Shown: piece by piece, positions 53,323 through 63,170 of the stretch
Layout of the letters: every line of letters begins with the position of its first letter
Numbering within the stretch: the first letter of the stretch is position 1
Source: Vulcanimicrobiota bacterium
GTDB lineage: Bacteria; Vulcanimicrobiota; Xenobia; Xenobiales; JADMJV01
Direction: 5' to 3'
DNA: 64,000 nt
Assembly: GCA_017307785.1 (NCBI GenBank)
Contig: JAFKGI010000037.1
Coordinates: 1 to 64,000, forward strand
Program-made: the position numbers and the translations under genes
The notes under the pieces: generated by a model
What the model saw: only the letters and a program-made list of their open reading frames with translations
The model's database searches: none
Told to the model about the DNA's origin: nothing

Positions 53323-55167
53323 ATGGACTGGCCTTATCTGGCGCTTGGCGCCGTCATTTTGACCGTTTGCTGCCCACTTTGGACGGCTTTGCTCTTCTGT
53401 CTCCTGCTAGGAGGCCGCTGGCGCCTTCTGCTATGCCTGCTCGTACCCTGGTGCTTAGGGCGAATTCAGCCACCCCCACCCGACCCCTTAACCTGCTCGG
53501 AGGGAGTGCGCGCCCAGGTGGTGGGTCGCGTCTGCGAGGCGGGAGTGCCGACCGCGCGCGGTTGCCGCTTTGTGGTGGAAGTCCATCACTGGACCGACCG
53601 GGTGGACGGCTTTGGCGGGCGCTGGCTGGTGGACTGGAAAGATGGGGACGCCGCCGAAGTAGCCCTGGGCGACCTCTGGTTTCTGAAGGGAACCCTGGTG
53701 GGCTTTGCTCCGCCGGCTTATCCGGGAGATTGGGACGGAGGCCTGTTCTGGCGGCGCCGCGGCGTGACTCAGCGCCTGCGCCTGAGCGACGGCCACTATC
53801 TGAGGCCCGACCGGGAAAACGGACTGGAGCACTGGCGCTATAAGCTGACTCAGCGACTGGCCGACCGGCTGCCGGGGGAGGGGTCAGCATTGCTTTGCGC
53901 CGTCGTCTATGGTGATGGCAGCAGACTCCCCCAGGACCTGCAGGACGCCTTCCGGCGCTCGGGCACCAGCCATTTACTGGTCGCCTCGGGCACCAACGTG
54001 GCCGTGCTGGTGGCGGCTCTTTGCTGGTTGGGCGCGCGAGCGGGCTGGGGACCGATTCGCTGCGCCGGCCTGGGACTGTGGCTGGTGCCGGCCTACGTGG
54101 TGCTGGCCGGCGCCGCCCCCGCCATGCTGCGAGCCGGCGTCATGGGCTGGCTGGGCCTGCTGGCGCGCTGGACGGGCCATACCGTCTCCCTGGGACGCTG
54201 CCTGGCCCTGGGCAGCCTGGGCGTGCTCCTGTGGGACCCTCAATATCTGTATGACGTAGGCTTTCAACTGAGCTTTGCGGCCGTAGCCAGCCTGGCCTGG
54301 CTGGTCGAACCGGTAGCGCGCTGGCTTCCCGAAAGGATGCCGCTCCGCCTACCTCTGGCCACTTCGTTGGCCTGCACGCTCGGAGTCATGCCCTGCTCGC
54401 TCTTCGTCTTTCACAGCCTGCAACCACTGGCACCCCTGGCCAACCTCTGGATGGGACCGATTGTGGAAGGTCTGCTGCCGGCCGGGCTCGGCCTGTCCCT
54501 GCTCGACCTGATGCACCCGAGCCTGGGCCAGGCGGGAGTCACGCTTCTCAAGCCCTGGCTCTGGCTGGTCCTGACTTCGGCCCGCCGCTGGGCCCAATGG
54601 TCCACCCAGCTTCAGATCCCGGACCCCGGGCCGCTGGGCTGGCTGGCCTGGCTGCTCTTCCTGGGACTGATCTGGCTGGGCCCGCGCCTGGCCACGGTGG
54701 CGGCGGCCGCTCTACTGGGCCTGGTCTCCCCCTGGCGCAACGCCGAACCGGAACAACTTCGAGTGCGCTGGTTCTGGCTGGGCCGCTCGCCCGCGTGCTG
54801 GCTCAGCCAGGGCGGACATCAAGCGGCCATGATTTGCAAATCCGAGCAACAACCCCAACTGGAACGATTCCGCCTCAGCCAGGGCCTGGCACCCTTTGAA
54901 GCCGTCCTGAGCCTGGAAGACGAACCCGGCAGACAACTTTGGAGCCAGGGCTGGCTGGAAGTGGCCCCGGGACACCTGACCTATCAACAAGGAGGGGCGC
55001 GCTTTGGCCTGGTCGCGGCGGCCCAAGACTGGGACGGCCTGTGCTGGGGCCTGGACAGCCAGGGGCAGTGGATCTGGGGAGGGGGGCAGCAGCAAAGCCT
55101 GGGCCGAGGACAGGCCTGGGAACTCTGGCTGCAACACCGCCAACTCTGGCTAAGACCGTGGCGCTGA
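53323..55167 (+). CDS. ComEC/Rec2-like DNA-uptake channel protein lacking the MBL domain
   Basis: 614 residues. An N-terminal DUF4131-like region (RAQVVGRVCEAGVPTARGCRF), then the competence domain with about ten helices (ALLCAVVYGDGSRLP, FRRSGTSHLLVASGTNVAVL, LYDVGFQLSFAAVASL). The C-terminal metallo-beta-lactamase nuclease domain of normal ComEC is not there: after the last helix only about 130 residues remain, beginning LRVRWFWLGRSPACWLSQGG, which resembles a decayed LRVTFLDVGQGDA start without the metal motif. It probably still forms a membrane channel. Confidence 0.82.
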   Translation: MDWPYLALGAVILTVCCPLWTALLFCLLLGGRWRLLLCLLVPWCLGRIQPPPPDPLTCSEGVRAQVVGRVCEAGVPTARGCRFVVEVHHWTDRVDGFGGRWLVDWKDGDAAEVALGDLWFLKGTLVGFAPPAYPGDWDGGLFWRRRGVTQRLRLSDGHYLRPDRENGLEHWRYKLTQRLADRLPGEGSALLCAVVYGDGSRLPQDLQDAFRRSGTSHLLVASGTNVAVLVAALCWLGARAGWGPIRCAGLGLWLVPAYVVLAGAAPAMLRAGVMGWLGLLARWTGHTVSLGRCLALGSLGVLLWDPQYLYDVGFQLSFAAVASLAWLVEPVARWLPERMPLRLPLATSLACTLGVMPCSLFVFHSLQPLAPLANLWMGPIVEGLLPAGLGLSLLDLMHPSLGQAGVTLLKPWLWLVLTSARRWAQWSTQLQIPDPGPLGWLAWLLFLGLIWLGPRLATVAAAALLGLVSPWRNAEPEQLRVRWFWLGRSPACWLSQGGHQAAMICKSEQQPQLERFRLSQGLAPFEAVLSLEDEPGRQLWSQGWLEVAPGHLTYQQGGARFGLVAAAQDWDGLCWGLDSQGQWIWGGGQQQSLGRGQAWELWLQHRQLWLRPWR

Positions 55168-55169
55168 AC

Positions 55170-55892
55170 TCAGGTGGGCTTGTTGGAAGGCTTGATGATC
55201 AGCTTCAGATTGGTGTGCTTGCCGCCCTGAGGAATGATGCGGATGACTTCAGTAGAGGCTTCGCCCAGGCCGGGTTTGCGGGCGTGCACAATCAACTGAC
55301 GCGCTTTGCGGGTCGACTCGAACTCGACGTCCACCAGAAAGTGGCCGGGACGGGGATGCTTCAGCTTCGACCAGTCGTAGGTCTGCTGGTAGGGAATCTC
55401 GGGCAAGTCCACGGTGATCTGCACATCTCCCACCGAGGTCGAGCCGACCACCTCCACCGAACCTTCGACCTGCAACTTCAGAGCCGTCAGGTTGGGCGTG
55501 GCCACCGGCCGAGCGGTGCCCGCTCCTCGCCCCGGAGCCCCCGGACTGCGCCAGCCGGCCACCATCCAGACCAGACCCACCACGATCAGCACCGCCATGA
55601 CCGCGCGCACCGCGTTGACCGGAAACAAGTCCTGGAGCCGCTGGGCCAGGCTGGGGCGAAAAGCACGCGCCGCGGCCGGCCCGCTGTGATAGCGACTGGA
55701 AGCGGGGCGATTCTGCACCTGGATGACCGGCTCGGGCGCGCCGTCGACCACTTCGCGCAACTCGATGACCGTATAGCCGCGACGATGAGCGATCTCGCGC
55801 GCATCCGAAAGACTCTGGGCCTCCATGGTGCCTCGCCGAATCTTTCCCTCGGTATCGCTCACCTGAAAGTGAAAACGTGCCATCGCGCTCAT
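55170..55892 (-). CDS. Membrane protein with a GspF-N-like domain
   Basis: 240 residues. Residues 5-48 (ARFHFQVSDTEGKIRRGTME, then AQSLSDAREIAHRRGYTVIELRE) look like the small domain that begins type II secretion GspF/PilC proteins. A Pro/Arg-rich linker, one membrane helix (about 93-112) and a soluble beta-rich domain (about 130-240) on the far side follow. No GspF helical bundle is present. Family unknown. Convergent with the ComEC-like gene and divergent from smc. Confidence 0.6.
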   Translation of the reverse strand: MSAMARFHFQVSDTEGKIRRGTMEAQSLSDAREIAHRRGYTVIELREVVDGAPEPVIQVQNRPASSRYHSGPAAARAFRPSLAQRLQDLFPVNAVRAVMAVLIVVGLVWMVAGWRSPGAPGRGAGTARPVATPNLTALKLQVEGSVEVVGSTSVGDVQITVDLPEIPYQQTYDWSKLKHPRPGHFLVDVEFESTRKARQLIVHARKPGLGEASTEVIRIIPQGGKHTNLKLIIKPSNKPT

Positions 55893-56022
55893 AGATTAGG
55901 CGAAGGGCCCAAAATTTCCTCGGCAGGATTCGCGCGAGCACAGCTCGTACGAACAGACGTTTCGCAGGAAAGCCCGTGTTAATTGAATAATAATCAATCA
56001 AAATTCCCAAAGGATTTCAATT

Positions 56023-59000
56023 TTGTTCCTTAAGCGCCTGGAACTCTATGGGTTCAAGACCTTCTCGCAGAAGACCGAGATCGATTTCACACGGGGTTTT
56101 TTAGCCGTCGTCGGCCCCAACGGTAGCGGCAAAAGCAACCTGACCGACGCCATCCGCTTTTGCCTCGGCGAGCACAGCGTCAAAGCCATGCGCGCCACCA
56201 AGCTGGAAGAACTGGTCTTCGCCGGCTCGCCCACCCGCAAGGGCGCCCCCTACGCCGAAGTGACCGCCATCTTCGACAACAGCGATTCGGTGCTGCCCCT
56301 GGACCTGGCCGAAGTGGCCATCACCCGTCGCCTGGACGCCTCGGGCGACAGCAAATTTTTCATCAACCGCACGGCCTGCCGTTTGCGTGACATCCATGAG
56401 ATGCTCATGGGCAGCGGCGTCGGCCCCGGCTCCTTCTCGGTGCTGGGCGGCAAAGAAGTCGATATGGTGCTCTCCACCGACCCTAAAGAGCGCCGCAACA
56501 TGCTGGAAGAAACCGCCGGCGTCAACCGCTACAAATTCCGCAAGCGCGAGGCTTCCCGTCGCCTGGAAAAGACGGCCGCCAACCTGACCCGCCTTTATGA
56601 CATTCTGCGCGAACTCGAGCTGCAGCTGGAAGAAAGCGAAAAGCAGCTGGAGCGCTACCGCAAATACCGCGAAGCCCAGGTCGAGCTGAAAGCTCTGGAG
56701 CTGGAGCTGGCCATCCAGGAGTGGAGCCGCCTGCAGCAGTCGATCGAAGAACTGCGAGCCAAGCTAGCCAAAGCCAAGGCCCAGGTGGCCGAACTGGAAG
56801 AACTCTCCGAGCAGGCCCGTCATGCCCTGGAAGCCGCTTCGCTGGAGAAGCGTCGCCGCGACTCCGAACGCGAGCGTTTGCTGGCCGGCTGCGCCGAGCT
56901 GCGCGAGAAAACCAGCGTCACCCGGGCCAACCTGGATTCACTGGTCAAGCGCCGCAACGAGTTGGAGCACTCGGCCCTCAACGCCGAAGCCCGGCTGGCC
57001 TCGGCCGACCAGCGCATGCAGGACTGCGAGAGAGAATTTGAAGCGGTGCTGGCCGCCCTGCCCGAGGCGGCCGCCGAACTGGCCGCCTCCAAGGAAAAGC
57101 TGCAGCAGGCCCGCCTCGATCGCGAGCAATTGCCGCTCCAGGGCCACAGTCCCCACGCCCAGCTGCGCCAGCGCCTGGCCGCTCTGGAAAAAGAACAGCA
57201 CCAGGGCCTGGGCCGGCGCGAGACCCTGCGCGCCCGCCAGGAAGCCGACGACGAGCGCATCCTGGAGCTGATCGAGAAGCGCGAAACGGCCCGCAAAGAG
57301 CTGATGGAAGCCGCCGACGAGTCGGAAATGGACTCCGAACTGGTCGAGCAACTGCAGGAAGCCGGCACCCTCACAGCCCAGGTGGAAGCTGAGAAGAAGC
57401 AGCTGGAACAGCAGTTGCTGGAGGTCCAGCAGCAGCATCGCGAGCTGGAAAGACAGCGTCGTCCGCTGGTCAGCAAACTGGCCGAACTGGAAGCCCTGCT
57501 CGACGACGGTAGCGGCCTGCCGCCGGCCGTGCGCGCCGTGCTGCAATGGAAAGACCCCGGCATGATGGGCTTGCTGGGGCAGCTGGTCAAAGTTCCGAAC
57601 GGCCTGGAGCAGGCTTTCGAAGCCGCCCTGGGTGGCCACGTCAACGACGTCATCACCCGCGACCGCCGCGTTGCCTCCAACCTGATCGACCGCCTCAAGC
57701 AAGAGCGCATCGGGCGCGTCACCTTCTGGCCGCTCGACCTGGAGCGCATGCCGCCTCCGCCTCCCCAGCTGCCCGACCGGCGTGGCGTGGTGGGCCTGGC
57801 CCTGGAATTGTTGGGTTATCCCCGTGAGATCGAGAGCGTGCTCGGCGAGATGCTGGGCCGCACGGTGATCATGGAAGATATGCCCACCGCTCTGCAGCTT
57901 TACGACCGCTGCCGCGGCCGCCGTCCCCACCTGGTCACCCGTCAGGGCGAATACTTGAATCCCTCCGGCGCGCTCACGGGCGGTGCCGCCCGTCAGAATC
58001 AGTCGGGCCTGCTCTCGCGCCGACGTTTGCTGGACGAAGCCCGCCAGCAGCTGCAGAAGCAAGAGATTGAACTGCAGCGCTGCCGCGACCGCGAGGAAAG
58101 ACTGCTGGCCGAGCGCACTCAGGCCGATCAGACCCTGCAGGCCGCCCGCGAAGCTTTCCGCGCCCTCAAAGGCGAACTGGCCGACCTGGAAGCTGACGGC
58201 AAGCGCCGCAACCAGGATCGCGAACGTCTGCAGCGCGGCCTGGACAAAGCCGAAGAAGAAACCAAGATGCTTCAACAACGCTCGCAGGCCGCCGACCTGG
58301 AGCTGGACGAGCTGGAAGAAACGCTGGCCAAACTCAGCGTGAAGAAAGCCGAGCTGGAAGGTCAGCTGACCCAGTTCCAGGAGGAAGAAGCGCGACTCCA
58401 GACGCTGCGCGAAGAACTCCAGGGTCGCCTGAGCGAGTGCGAACTCGACTTCGAGCGACGTCGCCAGGCCCATCAGCAGCTGGAAAGCGAGCAGCTGCGC
58501 GTGCGCCAGCGCAAGGACGAGCTGATCGCCGACCAGAGCCAGGCCGAGGGCGAAGCCCAACGTTGCCGCCAACTCTTGGGAGGCATGCAGTCCGAGAACG
58601 ATGGCCTGCAGACTCTACTGGAGTCTCTGCAAACGGAACTGGAAGAGCGCCAGACCCAGCTGGAGAACCAGCGCCTGGAAAACCTCGAGCGCGAAGCCGC
58701 CTGGTCGGCCCTGGCCGAACAAGTGCGCAAGCTCGACGAGGATCTGCGCACCCGCCAGAACCAGCAGACCAAGGTGGAGATCGAGCTGGCCGGGCTGGAA
58801 GCGCGTCGCGAGGAAGCCCTGGAACGCCTGGGCGATATTCCCGAGGGCGAAGAAGTCAAGCCGGCCAACCCCATGACCCCGGTCGAGCTGGAAAAAGCCA
58901 AGCAGCGCGCCAATCGCCTGCGCAACTTCCTGGAGAACTTCGGTTCCGTCAACCTGGGAGCTCAGGAAGACCACGAACGCCTGCAGGAGCGCCATCAGGA

Positions 59001-59589
59001 CCTCAAGTCCCAGGTGGATGACCTGGAAGAAGGCGCGGCCAGCCTGCGCGCCATCATGGCCGAGCTGGACGCCATCACCGTGGTCCAGTTCAAGGAAACT
59101 TACGACAAGGTCAACGAGACCTTCGCCAGGGTCTTTGTGGACTTGTTCCAGGGTGGCAACGCTCGCCTGGAGCTGTGCAACCCCGACGACATGCTCGACT
59201 CGGGCGTGGAAATCGTGGCCTGCCCGCCAGGCAAGCGCCTGCAGAATCTGCAGTTGCTCTCCAGCGGCGAGCGCGCGCTTTCGGCCATGGCCTTCTTGCT
59301 CTCGCTGCTCACCGTCAAGCCCAGCCCCATCGTGATCCTCGACGAGCTGGACGCGCCGCTGGACGACTCCAACGTGGAGCGCGTGGCCAGCCGTCTGGGC
59401 AACTTCGCCAACTCTTCTCAGTTCTTGGTGATCACCCACAACCGCAAGACCATGGAATTCGCCGACCGACTCTACGGCGTAACCATGGAGGAGCCCGGCG
59501 TCAGCCGCATTCTCACCGTGAAGATGACCAAGGACGGGGAATACACTCCCACCGGTCCGGCTGCTCAGGAGGTCCCCGCCCATGTCTAA
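56023..59589 (+). CDS. smc: Chromosome segregation protein SMC
   Basis: 1188 residues from TTG 56023 with AAAGG about 9 bases upstream. Walker A GPNGSGKSN (31-39), a long coiled-coil, hinge (about 515-650, with GALTGGAARQ), second coiled-coil, signature LLSSGERALSAMAFL and Walker B SPIVILDELDAPLDD. Condenses and disentangles the chromosome with ScpA/ScpB, which are not in this window. The SMC end overlaps the next gene by 8 bases. Confidence 0.97.
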   Translation: MFLKRLELYGFKTFSQKTEIDFTRGFLAVVGPNGSGKSNLTDAIRFCLGEHSVKAMRATKLEELVFAGSPTRKGAPYAEVTAIFDNSDSVLPLDLAEVAITRRLDASGDSKFFINRTACRLRDIHEMLMGSGVGPGSFSVLGGKEVDMVLSTDPKERRNMLEETAGVNRYKFRKREASRRLEKTAANLTRLYDILRELELQLEESEKQLERYRKYREAQVELKALELELAIQEWSRLQQSIEELRAKLAKAKAQVAELEELSEQARHALEAASLEKRRRDSERERLLAGCAELREKTSVTRANLDSLVKRRNELEHSALNAEARLASADQRMQDCEREFEAVLAALPEAAAELAASKEKLQQARLDREQLPLQGHSPHAQLRQRLAALEKEQHQGLGRRETLRARQEADDERILELIEKRETARKELMEAADESEMDSELVEQLQEAGTLTAQVEAEKKQLEQQLLEVQQQHRELERQRRPLVSKLAELEALLDDGSGLPPAVRAVLQWKDPGMMGLLGQLVKVPNGLEQAFEAALGGHVNDVITRDRRVASNLIDRLKQERIGRVTFWPLDLERMPPPPPQLPDRRGVVGLALELLGYPREIESVLGEMLGRTVIMEDMPTALQLYDRCRGRRPHLVTRQGEYLNPSGALTGGAARQNQSGLLSRRRLLDEARQQLQKQEIELQRCRDREERLLAERTQADQTLQAAREAFRALKGELADLEADGKRRNQDRERLQRGLDKAEEETKMLQQRSQAADLELDELEETLAKLSVKKAELEGQLTQFQEEEARLQTLREELQGRLSECELDFERRRQAHQQLESEQLRVRQRKDELIADQSQAEGEAQRCRQLLGGMQSENDGLQTLLESLQTELEERQTQLENQRLENLEREAAWSALAEQVRKLDEDLRTRQNQQTKVEIELAGLEARREEALERLGDIPEGEEVKPANPMTPVELEKAKQRANRLRNFLENFGSVNLGAQEDHERLQERHQDLKSQVDDLEEGAASLRAIMAELDAITVVQFKETYDKVNETFARVFVDLFQGGNARLELCNPDDMLDSGVEIVACPPGKRLQNLQLLSSGERALSAMAFLLSLLTVKPSPIVILDELDAPLDDSNVERVASRLGNFANSSQFLVITHNRKTMEFADRLYGVTMEEPGVSRILTVKMTKDGEYTPTGPAAQEVPAHV

Positions 59590-60274
59590 GTTGTTGTCCC
59601 TGCTATCGCGCAAGTTTGTGCTGATGGTCAGTCTGCCCAAGAATGACCCCAAGCTGGCGTTAGCCGCCGTCGAATCCGGCGCCCAATGCTTGAAGGTCCA
59701 CATCAATTGCCACCACTTCGCCAGCGGCACCACCTTTCACGCCTGGAAAGAAGAGCGCAAAGCCATCCTGGAGGTGCTTTCGGCGGTGGACGTGCCGGTG
59801 GGCATCGTGACCGGCGAAGAAACCCAGCCGGACGCCGAAGACCTGGCCGACATCCAGAGCCAGCGCTTCGACTTTTGGGACCTTTTCGCCAAGTTCACCC
59901 CCCCTGGACACCTGAAGCTTTCCATGGGTCGCATGGTGGCCGTCGACAGCGGCTGGACTCCGGACCTGATGAAGGCCCTGGAGGAGTTGGGAATTCACAT
60001 CATCGAGGGCTCGATCGTTCCCAAGACGGAATATCGCACCCCCCTCAACCTGGTGGACCTGGCCAACTACCTGCGCCTGGCTCAGGCCAGCAAAATGCCG
60101 GTGCTGATTCCCACCCAGAAGGCCGTCCAGCCCCACGAGGTGGGGGCTCTGCAGAAAGCCGGAGCGGCCGGCCTGACCATTGGAGCGGTGGTAACCGGAC
60201 TGGAAGAAGCCAGTCTGCGCGCGGCCACCCGCGGCTTTGCCGAGCACATTGAGGCTCTACCGCCCAATCAGTGA
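59582..60274 (+). CDS. TIM-barrel-like protein of unknown function
   Basis: 230 residues, coupled to smc by an 8-base overlap. Alternating beta-strand and helix segments (FVLMVSLPKNDPKLALAAVESGAQ; VPVGIVTGEE; GIHIIEGSIVPK; AAGLTIGAVVTGLEEAS) suggest a ribulose-phosphate-binding barrel, such as the KDPG-aldolase/ThiE type. No active-site set is convincing. Function unknown. Confidence 0.7.
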   Translation: MSKLLSLLSRKFVLMVSLPKNDPKLALAAVESGAQCLKVHINCHHFASGTTFHAWKEERKAILEVLSAVDVPVGIVTGEETQPDAEDLADIQSQRFDFWDLFAKFTPPGHLKLSMGRMVAVDSGWTPDLMKALEELGIHIIEGSIVPKTEYRTPLNLVDLANYLRLAQASKMPVLIPTQKAVQPHEVGALQKAGAAGLTIGAVVTGLEEASLRAATRGFAEHIEALPPNQ

Positions 60275-61584
60275 GGGACTGGCTCTACATCCCGCTGGAT
60301 GACCGACCCTGCTGCCGGCAGTTCCCCCAGCGTTTGGCCAGCCTGGAAATGCCCCCCCAGCAGCTGCTGGGCAAATTTCAGCAGGCCGGCGACGGAGATG
60401 CCCTGCTCGACTGGCTGGAAGAACGAGCCTCGGGTGCCCCCGGTGCCATCGTCTCGGTCGACATGCTGGTGTGGGGAGGATTGGTGGCCAGCCGCCACCC
60501 CTCCGGCGACCTCAAGCGAGCCCTGGCCCGCCTGGAGCGCCTCTGGGAAATCCGCCAGCGCCACGACCTGAAGCTGCTGGCCTTCCAGACCATCATGCGC
60601 AATGCTCCCACCCAGCGCACCGCCGAAGAAGTGGAATGGGCGGAGGCCATCGTCGAATTTTCCCAGGACCCGGAAAATGAGGTGCTGCGCTCGGCCATTC
60701 CCTCCCAGGTGCTTCACGACTATATGCGTGTGCGCCAGCGCAATCTGCGGATTTATCGCGAACTGGCCCAGCACGAATGGGAGTCCGACTACCTGGTCTT
60801 TGCGCTGGACGACAGCAAGACGTCCGGCTGGAATTTGCTGGAACTGGAGTCTTTGGGCGAAGTCAACTCTCTGCCCGGCACCGACGAAACGGGGCTGCTT
60901 CTGGTTTGCCGGGCTCTGGCGAAAGAACGCGTCATCCAGGTCGACTGGTCCCACGCCGAGCTGCAGCAGCTCCAGGGACTTTACGAGGATCGACCGGCCG
61001 GAGCGGTGCTCAAAGCCCAGATGGCGGCAGCGGACCTGGGAGAAGGCTCCTCGGACCACCAACTGTGGCTTTATGGCCGTGCCGGCCAAAGTCAGATCGA
61101 AGCCCGAGCCCAGCAGTTCGCCGAGGTGGACCCCCGGTGGCTGGATCACCTGAGCACGGCCCTGGAAGCCGGGGCTCGCATCGTGCTGGTGGATCTGACT
61201 TTTGCCAACGGCGGCGACCTGAGCCTGGGCCAGGCCCTGCGTAGCCGCGGCCTGTGGCCCAAGCTGGCCGGCTACTCGGCCTGGAACACCCTGGGCAACC
61301 GGGTGGGTTGCGGTCTGGCCACCCTGGTACTGAACGCCTCGCGCGAGTTTCTGGCCGAGCGCCTGGCCGACGACCTGCTCTACCAGGCGGACTTCCGCTG
61401 GCGAGCCGCCAAACTGTTGGGCCACCCCGGGCTAACCCTCAGCGGCCAGGAAGTCGAGCGGGTCGAGGACGAGATTTTTCCCGCCCTGCGCGAACGCGTC
61501 AAGGCCTATCTACCGGCTCATTGCGAGTTTCGCCTGCCCTGGGAGCGGCTTTTTGAGGTGGAGTGCGAGTCCAGATTCGAGTGA
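60271..61584 (+). CDS. DUF4127-family protein
   Basis: 437 residues from GTG 60271 (GTGA overlap with the previous stop). The start MRDWLYIPLDDRPCCRQFPQ, with VDMLVWGGLVASR, SDYLVFALDDSKTSG, DLTFANGGD and GYSAWNTLGNRVG, is characteristic of DUF4127, which has no proven function but is often near sugar or cell-wall genes. Conserved Asp, Arg and Asn residues suggest an enzyme. Cotranscribed with smc and the TIM-barrel gene. Confidence 0.82.
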   Translation: MRDWLYIPLDDRPCCRQFPQRLASLEMPPQQLLGKFQQAGDGDALLDWLEERASGAPGAIVSVDMLVWGGLVASRHPSGDLKRALARLERLWEIRQRHDLKLLAFQTIMRNAPTQRTAEEVEWAEAIVEFSQDPENEVLRSAIPSQVLHDYMRVRQRNLRIYRELAQHEWESDYLVFALDDSKTSGWNLLELESLGEVNSLPGTDETGLLLVCRALAKERVIQVDWSHAELQQLQGLYEDRPAGAVLKAQMAAADLGEGSSDHQLWLYGRAGQSQIEARAQQFAEVDPRWLDHLSTALEAGARIVLVDLTFANGGDLSLGQALRSRGLWPKLAGYSAWNTLGNRVGCGLATLVLNASREFLAERLADDLLYQADFRWRAAKLLGHPGLTLSGQEVERVEDEIFPALRERVKAYLPAHCEFRLPWERLFEVECESRFE

Positions 61585-61631
61585 ATTTTCGACCAGGAAG
61601 TCGATTTTAGCGACCCGAACGACCGCCTTTC

Positions 61632-62390
61632 ATGTTTCACGCCTTCTTCACAGCCAACGGTCTGGCCACTCTGGCCACCCTGTCTGTGCTGGAAGTCATC
61701 CTGGGAATCGACAATCTGGTCTTCATCGCCATTCTGGTGGCGCGCATCGAACCCGCTCGCCAACCGGCCGCCCGGCGCATCGGTCTGGGATTGGCCATGA
61801 TCACCCGCTGCCTGCTGCTGGCCACCATGTCGCACCTGGCCCACCTCACCGCCCACACGGGTCTTTACGTGCCTTTCAGCGGACACCCGCTGTCTTTCCG
61901 CGATCTGGTGTTGCTGGGCGGCGGCTTCTTTCTGCTTTACAAAGCCACCAAAGAGATTCACGAGAAGCTCGAAGAAGACGACGAGGGAATGGAGGCGCCG
62001 GCTCACGCCAACTTCGCCAAAATCATCCTTCAGATCGTGCTGGTCGACATTATCTTCTCACTGGATTCGGTGGTCACGGCGGTGGGCATCGCCGACGATC
62101 TGGAGATTATGATTGCGGCCGTGATCCTGGCCGTCATGGTCATGATCATCTTCTCCGGACCCATCAGCAACTTCATCAATCGCCACCCGTCCATCAAAAT
62201 GCTGGCTCTAAGCTTCCTCATCCTGATTGGCTGCATGCTGGTAGCCGAGGGCACCGGCCACCACATCAACAAAGGCTACATCTACTTCGCCATGTTCTTC
62301 TCGCTCTCGGTGGAGTGGCTGAATCTCACCACCAAGAAGAACAAGAAGGCCAAAAAGGCCCTTAAGAAAGCCCAAGCTGAGAACGCTTGA
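61632..62390 (+). CDS. TerC-family membrane protein
   Basis: 252 residues, about seven helices. VLEVILGIDNLVFI and VLVDIIFSLDSVVTAVG hold the conserved Asp residues of TerC/Alx-type metal-ion exporters; a basic C-terminal tail (TTKKNKKAKKALKKAQ) follows the last helix. Such proteins export Mn or load metalloenzymes during secretion. Its end overlaps the convergent amidase gene by 29 bases. Confidence 0.88.
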   Translation: MFHAFFTANGLATLATLSVLEVILGIDNLVFIAILVARIEPARQPAARRIGLGLAMITRCLLLATMSHLAHLTAHTGLYVPFSGHPLSFRDLVLLGGGFFLLYKATKEIHEKLEEDDEGMEAPAHANFAKIILQIVLVDIIFSLDSVVTAVGIADDLEIMIAAVILAVMVMIIFSGPISNFINRHPSIKMLALSFLILIGCMLVAEGTGHHINKGYIYFAMFFSLSVEWLNLTTKKNKKAKKALKKAQAENA

Positions 62391-63144
62391 GGTCGTTCAA
62401 GGCTGGGAAGCGTCCCCGATAAGCTCGTAGATCTTCAAGATCAAGAGCGGCCGATAGATTTCCGGGCTGCTGATCGAGGCTGGCCACCACCTTGCCGTGC
62501 GGATCGATCAGGCGGGTGGAACCAGGATAGCTGACCTTCGGATCCTCACCACAGCGATTGACGCCCAGCACGTAGGCCTGGTTCTCGATAGCCCGGGCCA
62601 ACAACAGAGCGTCCCAATGATGGACGCGCGCGGCCGGCCAGTTGGCGATGACCAGGTAGAACTCCACGCCGCCCACGGCCAGGTGGCGAAACGTCTCGGG
62701 AAAGCGCAAATCGTAACAGACCAGGGGAGCCACCTGGCAGCCGTGCCAATCAAACTGAAAGAAACCGTCGCCCGCCTGATAGTGATCGGTCTCGCCCCCG
62801 TATGAAAACGGATGCTGTTTGGCGTAAGACCCCAGCAACTGGCCCTGGGGGTCGAAGGTCAGAGCCATGTTGAGACCGCGCTCGGACTCGCCCCACCAGC
62901 TCGCGCCTCCTACCAAAAACACCCCGTATTCCAAAGCCAGAGCCGAGAAAAACCGCCGGGTCTCTCCCTCCGGGTCCTCGGCCAGACCTTCTCGGCGCAT
63001 CGTGAAGCCGACGCAAGAAAGCTCGGGCAGAACCACCAGGTCACCGGGCTGCGGCCGAAGTTGCTCGAGCAGAGCCCGGATGTGGCGAAAGTTGGCCGTC
63101 TTGTCTTCCCAGTGAATGCTGTATTGCAGCGCATGAACGTTCAT
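62362..63144 (-). CDS. Nitrilase-superfamily amidase
   Basis: 260 residues. The C-N hydrolase triad is clear: Glu41 (LPELSCVGF), Lys109 (YAKQHPF) and Cys143 (PLVCYDLRFPE). The sequence is closest in look to omega-amidase/YafV-type enzymes, which hydrolyse alpha-ketoglutaramate-like or damaged metabolites. Convergent with terC. Confidence 0.88.
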   Translation of the reverse strand: MNVHALQYSIHWEDKTANFRHIRALLEQLRPQPGDLVVLPELSCVGFTMRREGLAEDPEGETRRFFSALALEYGVFLVGGASWWGESERGLNMALTFDPQGQLLGSYAKQHPFSYGGETDHYQAGDGFFQFDWHGCQVAPLVCYDLRFPETFRHLAVGGVEFYLVIANWPAARVHHWDALLLARAIENQAYVLGVNRCGEDPKVSYPGSTRLIDPHGKVVASLDQQPGNLSAALDLEDLRAYRGRFPALNDLKRSQLGLS

Positions 63145-63170
63145 CTTGGGAGGTTCGCAGGCTGCGCCTC

